From contig DTTX01000031.1 of assembly GCA_012964435.1 (NCBI GenBank), forward strand, positions 1 to 48,382: a stretch of 48,382 nucleotides of DNA. Reading direction: 5' to 3'. Shown one piece after another: positions 43,923-48,382 of the stretch. The number at the start of each line of letters is the position of its first letter. Position 1 is the first letter of the stretch. The DNA is from Mesonia sp. Lineage in GTDB: Bacteria > Bacteroidota > Bacteroidia > Flavobacteriales > Flavobacteriaceae. A model generated the notes under the pieces. It had not been told where the DNA came from. It searched no databases and was given only the letters and a program-made list of their open reading frames with translations. The position numbers and the translations under genes were made by a program.

Positions 43923-45599
43923 TTATTTTTTCTTAGCCCAAGAATCTCTTAGTGTTACTGTTCTGTTGAATACTAATTTTTCTGAAGTACTACTTTGATC
44001 TACACAGAAATAACCGATTCGTTGAAATTGAAATTGCTCTAACTCTTTCGCATCTTTTAAACTTGGCTCTACATAACCGGTAATTACTTCTAACGAATTA
44101 GGATTTACAAATTCTAAGTAATCTTTTTCTTTATCGGCATCGGGAGCTTCTACCGTAAATAAACGATCGTATAAACGTACTTCTGCGGCAACCGCATGTT
44201 TAATAGAAACCCAATGTAAGGTTCCTTTTACTTTACGTTTAGACTCTTCTGTACCGCTACCGCTTTTACTTAACGGATCGTAGGTACAATGTATTTCGGT
44301 GATATTTCCTTCTTCATCTTTAACTACATCTTCTCCTTTAATGATGTAAGCATTCTTTAAACGTACTTCTTTTCCTAAAGTTAATCTGAAAAATTTACGA
44401 TTCGCACTTTCTTTAAAATCTTCTCTTTCAATATATAATTCTTTTGAAAAAGGTACTTGTCTGCTTCCTGCATTTTCATCTTCAGGATTGTTTTCTGCCT
44501 CTAGCCATTCTTCCTCTTTCTCGTAATTGGTAATGACTAATTTTACCGGATCTAAAACGCCCATTACTCGTGGTGCAGTTTTATTTAAATCTTCTCGAGC
44601 GCAGAATTCTAAATGAGAAAGATCGATGATATTTTCACGCTTTCCTACACCAATCGACTCCGCAAATTTTCTAATAGAATTTGGCGTATATCCTCTTCTT
44701 CGTAAACCGGAAATCGTTGGCATTCGTGGATCGTCCCAAGATTCTACCAATCCTTTTTCTACCAATTGCGCTAATTTACGTTTACTCACTACCGTATGAC
44801 TTAAATTACGGCGTGCAAACTCTCGCTGTTTAGGCTGAAATTCTTCCGGTTTGCTTACTTTATTTACAAACCAATTGTATAATTCTCTATGCGGAAGAAA
44901 TTCTAACGTACAAAATGAATGAGAGATCGATTCAATAAAATCACTTTCTCCGTGTGCCCAATCGTACATCGGGTAAATTTTCCACTCGTCATTAGTTCTG
45001 TGATGTGCTTTATGCACGCAACGATACATAATTGGATCACGCATTAACATATTAGAAGAAGTCATATCGATCTTAGCACGAAGTACGTGAGCTCCTTCTG
45101 GAGTATCGCCGTTCTTCATCGCTTCAAAAAGTTCTAGGTTTTCTTCTACAGAACGCTCACGATACGGACTTTCTTTACCGGGCTCGGTTGGTGTTCCTTT
45201 TTGGTTGGCAATCGCTTCAGAAGTTTGGCTGTCTACATAGGCATCGCCATTTTTAATCATTTCTACAGCCCAATCATACAATTGCTGAAAGTAATCTGAT
45301 GCGTAACACTCTTTTGCCCATTTAAATCCTAACCATTCTACATCACGCTTGATCGAATCGACAAACTCTTTTTCTTCTTTAATAGGATTGGTATCATCAA
45401 AACGAAGATTTACCGGCGCATTGTAGCGTAAACCTAAGCCAAAATTTAAATTGATCGACGAGGCGTGACCAATGTGTAAATAGCCATTAGGTTCTGGCGG
45501 AAATCTAAATTTTAGATCTTCCTTCTTATAACCTCCCGTCGCTAGATCGTCTTCGATGATTTGTTCTATAAAATTGAGTGACTTCTTTTCTTCTGCCAT
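43923..45599 (-). CDS. glnS: Glutaminyl-tRNA synthetase
   Basis: Class I synthetase charging tRNA-Gln. FRFPPEPNGYLHIGHASSINLNFGL has the HIGH motif and SHTVVSKRKLAQLVEKG the KMSKS-equivalent; RPGCGG-like substitutions are absent and the C-terminal beta-barrel domains are complete. The frame runs up to 45707, but I chose ATG 45599 (MAEEKKSLNFIEQIIEDDL, 558 aa): it fits the family N-terminus, and a TAACTTTG element lies 21 bp upstream, which would make the longer start untranslatable. Having both GltX and GlnS means direct glutaminylation is available. Confidence 0.96.
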   Translation of the reverse strand: MAEEKKSLNFIEQIIEDDLATGGYKKEDLKFRFPPEPNGYLHIGHASSINLNFGLGLRYNAPVNLRFDDTNPIKEEKEFVDSIKRDVEWLGFKWAKECYASDYFQQLYDWAVEMIKNGDAYVDSQTSEAIANQKGTPTEPGKESPYRERSVEENLELFEAMKNGDTPEGAHVLRAKIDMTSSNMLMRDPIMYRCVHKAHHRTNDEWKIYPMYDWAHGESDFIESISHSFCTLEFLPHRELYNWFVNKVSKPEEFQPKQREFARRNLSHTVVSKRKLAQLVEKGLVESWDDPRMPTISGLRRRGYTPNSIRKFAESIGVGKRENIIDLSHLEFCAREDLNKTAPRVMGVLDPVKLVITNYEKEEEWLEAENNPEDENAGSRQVPFSKELYIEREDFKESANRKFFRLTLGKEVRLKNAYIIKGEDVVKDEEGNITEIHCTYDPLSKSGSGTEESKRKVKGTLHWVSIKHAVAAEVRLYDRLFTVEAPDADKEKDYLEFVNPNSLEVITGYVEPSLKDAKELEQFQFQRIGYFCVDQSSTSEKLVFNRTVTLRDSWAKKK

Positions 45600-45619
45600 A
45601 ATTTTTTCTTGTAAAGCCG

Positions 45620-45627
45620 CAAAGTTA
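45620..45627 (-). promoter_or_regulatory. -7 element for glnS
   Basis: Minus-strand TAACTTTG, an exact TAnnTTTG match, 21 bp before ATG 45599. It decides against the longer upstream start. Confidence 0.5.
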
Positions 45628-45689
45628 TCAAAAATTAAAATGTAGTGAATAACTTCAAAAGGTTTTATAATTTTATAATCTAAAACTAA

Positions 45690-46409
45690 ATGATGACTGA
45701 ACTTCAAAAAATAATTCTGTATTCAGGTTTATCGGGAATTACTGTGTTTATTGGCGGAATAATTGCTCAACTCGTTGAAAAAAAATCTTCATCAACTAGT
45801 TTATTGAAGAAAGAAATTAACCACGGTATTTCTGCTTTTGGTGGCGGTATTATTGTTTCTGCATTAGCTCTAGTCTTAATCCCAAAAGGTATTGAAAAAT
45901 TAGCTGTTTTACCCGTTGTTCTTTGGTTTAGTTTAGGTTCTATTTGCTTTTTTATGCTCGATCGATTAATTGCCAAAAAAGGAGGAAAAATTGCTCAACT
46001 TTTAGTGATGTTGATGGATTTTATACCTGAAGCCATTGCGCTGGGTGCTGTTTTTGCTACCGATAATAAAACAGGTATTTTACTGGCTGTTTTCATTGGT
46101 TTACAGAATTTACCTGAAAGTTTTAATTCCTATAAAGATTTACGATCAACAGGTTTTTCAGCTAAAAAAACACTTACGCTATTATTCATTTTAAGTTTTA
46201 GCGGAATTGCAGGTTCGTTAATTGGCTATCATTTTTTACAAGATCAGCCAGAAATTACTTCAGCTTTAATGTTATTTGCCAGTGGCGGTATTTTATATTT
46301 AATTTTTGAAGATATTGCACCACAAGCCAAACTTAATCATACTTGGGTACCGGCTTTAGGAGCTAATTTAGGATTTTTAGTAGGCATTATTGGGCATTTA
46401 TTAATTTAA
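45690..46409 (+). CDS. ZIP-like metal permease family protein
   Basis: 239-residue membrane protein with about seven to eight hydrophobic helices. NHGISAFGGGIIVSALALVLIP, MLMDFIPEAIALGAVFA and IGLQNLPESFNSYKDL resemble the helix 4/5 region of ZIP transporters: the PEA and LPE motifs supply metal-site Glu residues, although the classic HxxPE histidine is replaced (DFIPEA, LQNLPE). Whether it moves zinc or another metal is open. Either of two adjacent ATGs (45690, 45693) could start it. It diverges from glnS and is followed by folB. Confidence 0.72.
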   Translation: MMTELQKIILYSGLSGITVFIGGIIAQLVEKKSSSTSLLKKEINHGISAFGGGIIVSALALVLIPKGIEKLAVLPVVLWFSLGSICFFMLDRLIAKKGGKIAQLLVMLMDFIPEAIALGAVFATDNKTGILLAVFIGLQNLPESFNSYKDLRSTGFSAKKTLTLLFILSFSGIAGSLIGYHFLQDQPEITSALMLFASGGILYLIFEDIAPQAKLNHTWVPALGANLGFLVGIIGHLLI

Positions 46410-46453
46410 GTAAATTCAAAATTTAGATAGTATATTCGTAAAAAAATAATATT

Positions 46454-46810
46454 GTGGGAATTATTAAGCTGAATAATATACGTGTTTACACCAATCACGG
46501 TTGTCTAACAGAAGAAGGAAAAATAGGAAGTGATTACCGCGTAGATCTAGAAATTCACGCCTCTTTGGAAGCTTCATCTATTTCGGATGAATTAAAAGAT
46601 ACGGTTGATTATGTGCATCTTAACCGAATTGTAAAAGAAGAAATGGATATACGCGCTAAACTATTAGAGCACGTTGCCAAACGTATTATCGATCGCATTT
46701 TTGAGGAACTAGAAATGGTTGAACAAGCTGAAGTAGCCGTTTCTAAAATAAATCCGCCATTAGGAGGCGATGTAGAAAATGTAACTATTGTATTATCAAA
46801 AGCAAGATAA
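46454..46810 (+). CDS. folB: Dihydroneopterin aldolase FolB
   Basis: Folate-pathway enzyme converting 7,8-dihydroneopterin to hydroxymethyl-dihydropterin and glycolaldehyde. 118 residues, with IKLNNIRVYTNHGCLTEEGKIG, DTVDYVHLNRIV and ISKINPPLGGDVENV-type C-terminal sequence (VSKINPPLGGDVENV) as in the family. The start is GTG at 46454; no ATG fits. A near-match -7 element, TATATTCG, lies at 46431-46438. Confidence 0.9.
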   Translation: MGIIKLNNIRVYTNHGCLTEEGKIGSDYRVDLEIHASLEASSISDELKDTVDYVHLNRIVKEEMDIRAKLLEHVAKRIIDRIFEELEMVEQAEVAVSKINPPLGGDVENVTIVLSKAR

Positions 46811-46814
46811 ATGT

Positions 46815-46843
46815 TTGCTTTTAGCTAAAAATTATTACATTTG
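46815..46843 (+). promoter_or_regulatory. Promoter for tRNA-Cys
   Basis: TTG (46815-46817), 18 bp spacer, TACATTTG (46836-46843), the best -33/-7 pair in the window, ending 19 bp before the mature tRNA. Confidence 0.75.
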
Positions 46844-46861
46844 CAGTCCTTAATTATAAAG

Positions 46862-46932
46862 GGTGCCGTGGCCGAGTGGCTAGGCAGTGGTCTGCAAAAC
46901 CATGTACAGCGGTTCGAATCCGCTCGGCACCT
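46862..46932 (+). tRNA. tRNA-Cys (anticodon GCA)
   Basis: 71-nt cloverleaf: acceptor GGTGCCG pairs with CGGCACC, discriminator base T, anticodon loop CTGCAAA giving GCA, and T-loop GGTTCGAATCC. CCA is not encoded. Confidence 0.97.
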
Positions 46933-46936
46933 CAAC

Positions 46937-46969
46937 AAAAAAGCCTTTCCATCCTGAAAGGCTTTTTTT
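46937..46969. terminator. Bidirectional terminator between tRNA-Cys and the LysE-family gene
   Basis: 13-bp arms with core GCCTTTC around a 6-nt loop (46950-46955), with A and T runs. The stop codon of the convergent LysE-family gene lies inside the right-hand end. Confidence 0.9.
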
Positions 46970-47669
46970 ATGATTCGTCGTTATCACTCTTCGGGATCAC
47001 ATGCTCCACTTTACTTTCTAACTCTTCTAATTCTGAAGGGAAAATACCTCTAGAAACCAAGACCAATCCAAAAACGATAATTACTATACTTATCCCTCGT
47101 TTTAAACGATAAATTCTGGTGGGTGTTAATTTATGATTTAAGCGTTTCGCTAATAAAATTTTCAATAGATCGATGATGAAATAAGTACTGATTACCGTTG
47201 TAAAAAATACCAATAATCGATTTGGATCCATTTCTAACTGCGGACCAAAAACAATGATTAATCCTAACCAGAAACCTAGCACGCCAATATTTACAAAATT
47301 CAACAGAAAACCTTTGAACATGAGCTGAAATAAAGCACCTTTCTTCAACTTTCGAATACCATCTTCATCATCGGGATGCGGAATTGCTTTCTTTTCTTTT
47401 ACAAACGTAATTACGCCATAAGTGGCCATCACACAACCGCCAAATATAAAAAGTGCAGGATCGTCTTTTATGCTATTAAGAAGTTTGCTAGTCCCTAAAT
47501 AAGCGATCGATAAGAAGAAAATATCGGCTAAAATTACACCAATATCAAAAAAAACAGCCGCCTTAAAACCTTTAATAGCAGCAGTTTCTAGCAAAACAAA
47601 AAATACAGGACCCAGTAAAAAGGCCAAAAAGAAGCCTAACGGAATTCCGGCAAAAATGTCTTGTAGCAT
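46968..47669 (-). CDS. LysE/RhtB-family exporter
   Basis: 233-residue membrane protein with six hydrophobic helices. The N-terminal GIPLGFFLAFLLGPVFFVLLETAAIKGFKAAVFFDIG is the LysE-family pattern (GPVFF region and an upstream helix-loop-helix). The family exports amino acids or related small solutes; the substrate here is unknown. The acidic cytoplasmic loop HPDDEDGIRKLKKG and the C-terminal tail are less conserved. A TACCTTTG element sits 27 bp upstream (47697-47704). The stop codon is within a terminator hairpin. Confidence 0.85.
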   Translation of the reverse strand: MLQDIFAGIPLGFFLAFLLGPVFFVLLETAAIKGFKAAVFFDIGVILADIFFLSIAYLGTSKLLNSIKDDPALFIFGGCVMATYGVITFVKEKKAIPHPDDEDGIRKLKKGALFQLMFKGFLLNFVNIGVLGFWLGLIIVFGPQLEMDPNRLLVFFTTVISTYFIIDLLKILLAKRLNHKLTPTRIYRLKRGISIVIIVFGLVLVSRGIFPSELEELESKVEHVIPKSDNDES

Positions 47670-47696
47670 AAATTGGGTGTTCTAATCTTGATTACA

Positions 47697-47704
47697 CAAA
47701 GGTA
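47697..47704 (-). promoter_or_regulatory. Candidate -7 element for the LysE-family gene
   Basis: Minus-strand TACCTTTG, an exact TAnnTTTG match, 28 bp before the ATG. No clear -33. Confidence 0.45.
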
Positions 47705-47723
47705 AGCAATAGAAAATTGAAAT

Positions 47724-48382
47724 TTACCTTAGGTTAATATTTCCGCCTAAAGTCACTTTTTGATCTACTTTTTCAGGATCGCCATAGATATTAATATTAC
47801 CACCAGCTTGTACTTTGGCTTTACAATACTTTGAAGTTTTTATATCGGCATTTCCGCCGGCTTGCACTTTTACCTCGGTAGTTTTAGTTTCTAGATCTTC
47901 GCCATCATATTGGCCGCCGGTTTTAACTTCTATAATTTGTTGTTTTGCATTGCCACGCGTTTGCACGTAACCACCCGTTACACTTTTAACTTCTAATTTT
48001 TCGACATTCAAATAACCGGCAATAATTTGCGCTCCTTCTTGTGAGTTTAACGTGAGTAAAGCTTGCTCCACATGTTCTGCTATCTCTACGTAAGCGCCTT
48101 CGTTAGCATCGACAACTTCTGCAGTTTTATAATAAACTTTGATCTTGGTATCGGTTTCACTCCAAATATTACCTAAACCTAACCTAATTTTTAAGGTGTT
48201 GCCTTTTACATTGGCTTCAATTTCGTCTTTATCGAAACCGGTTGCCACAATTTTATTTTCTGTGGAAGGAATTAAAGTCGCCTGAATTTTACTGTAAATC
48301 TTGATTTCTGAAAATTCTTCGTTGATCGCTATCTCTGTTTCTTGTGCAACTACAGAAGCGCTCAAACTTAGCAAAAACAAAA
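47724..48382 (-). CDS. GIN-domain (DUF2807) secreted protein, start beyond window
   Basis: At least 219 residues of a putative auto-transporter adhesin head GIN-domain protein. The right-handed beta-helix character is clear: repeated short strands with Gly turns (VQAGGNADIKTSKYCKAKV, QAGGNINIYGD, VTLGGNINLR). The visible N-terminus FLLSLSASVVAQETE is the end of a signal peptide, so the true start lies beyond 48382; the TTG at 48380 is not the start. The export route is Sec. The function is unknown; the family is common and multicopy in Flavobacteriia. Confidence 0.8.
   Translation of the reverse strand, partial: LFLLSLSASVVAQETEIAINEEFSEIKIYSKIQATLIPSTENKIVATGFDKDEIEANVKGNTLKIRLGLGNIWSETDTKIKVYYKTAEVVDANEGAYVEIAEHVEQALLTLNSQEGAQIIAGYLNVEKLEVKSVTGGYVQTRGNAKQQIIEVKTGGQYDGEDLETKTTEVKVQAGGNADIKTSKYCKAKVQAGGNINIYGDPEKVDQKVTLGGNINLR

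Noticed and set aside
45600-45707. Longer N-terminus for glnS
   Set aside because: The extra residues do not fit the family, and a TAACTTTG -7 element lies inside that stretch.
48378-48380. TTG at 48380 as the true start of the GIN-domain gene
   Set aside because: It would begin inside the hydrophobic core of a signal peptide; the start must lie outside the window.

Overview
The window looks like a stretch of a Flavobacteriaceae (Bacteroidota) chromosome. It is AT-rich by eye. Several genes carry a Bacteroidota-type -7 element (TAnnTTTG) upstream. The gene content is typical of the family: tandem DUF2061 next to cysC, a DUF4175 giant, a DUF4837 lipoprotein, GH3, and a YtxH/holin-like trio. 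Genus was not determined. I saw no mobile element, CRISPR array or rRNA.

Left part (1-20345, all minus strand): a surface-polysaccharide locus that continues past the left edge. It holds a WcaI-like glycosyltransferase (cut by the window), a WcaF-like acetyltransferase, two further GT4 glycosyltransferases, an O-antigen ligase-like and a Wzy-like membrane protein, and a Wzx flippase. A terminator-like hairpin separates this block from a sulfate-activation operon (cysQ-cysN-cysD-cysC-DUF2061). Next come sugar-nucleotide genes: wecC/wecB (UDP-ManNAcA) and rmlD/C/A/B (dTDP-rhamnose). A Wzz-like two-TM protein and a conserved protein with a nucleosidase-like C-terminus follow. Together they predict a Wzx/Wzy-type polymer containing rhamnose and ManNAcA. 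PAPS supply hints at sulfation, but no sulfotransferase is visible here.

Middle (20370-36841): conserved flavobacterial genes. These are GH3, an M23 peptidase, a divergently transcribed tatA, a DUF4837 lipoprotein, an MltD-like transglycosylase with LysM repeats, pgk, holB, a lipid-anchored Skp/OmpH-like protein, a methyltransferase, two tandem paralogous lipoproteins, mnmG, ybeY and a 1192-residue DUF4175-type protein. Two identical 16-bp palindromes that match the parS (ParB-binding) consensus flank mnmG. This suggests an origin-proximal chromosome segment.

Right part (37018-48382): gltX, an SPFH/band-7 protein, an M16 zinc protease broken by a one-base frameshift, a YtxH/holin-like/small-protein operon, glnS, a ZIP-like transporter, folB, tRNA-Cys(GCA), a LysE-family exporter and a GIN-domain protein cut by the right edge.

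The items most worth checking are the parS pair (one copy encodes the C-terminus of YbeY), the frameshifted M16 gene, the exact 55-bp in-frame repeat at the left edge (probably an assembly boundary), and the sulfate-activation operon inside the polysaccharide locus.
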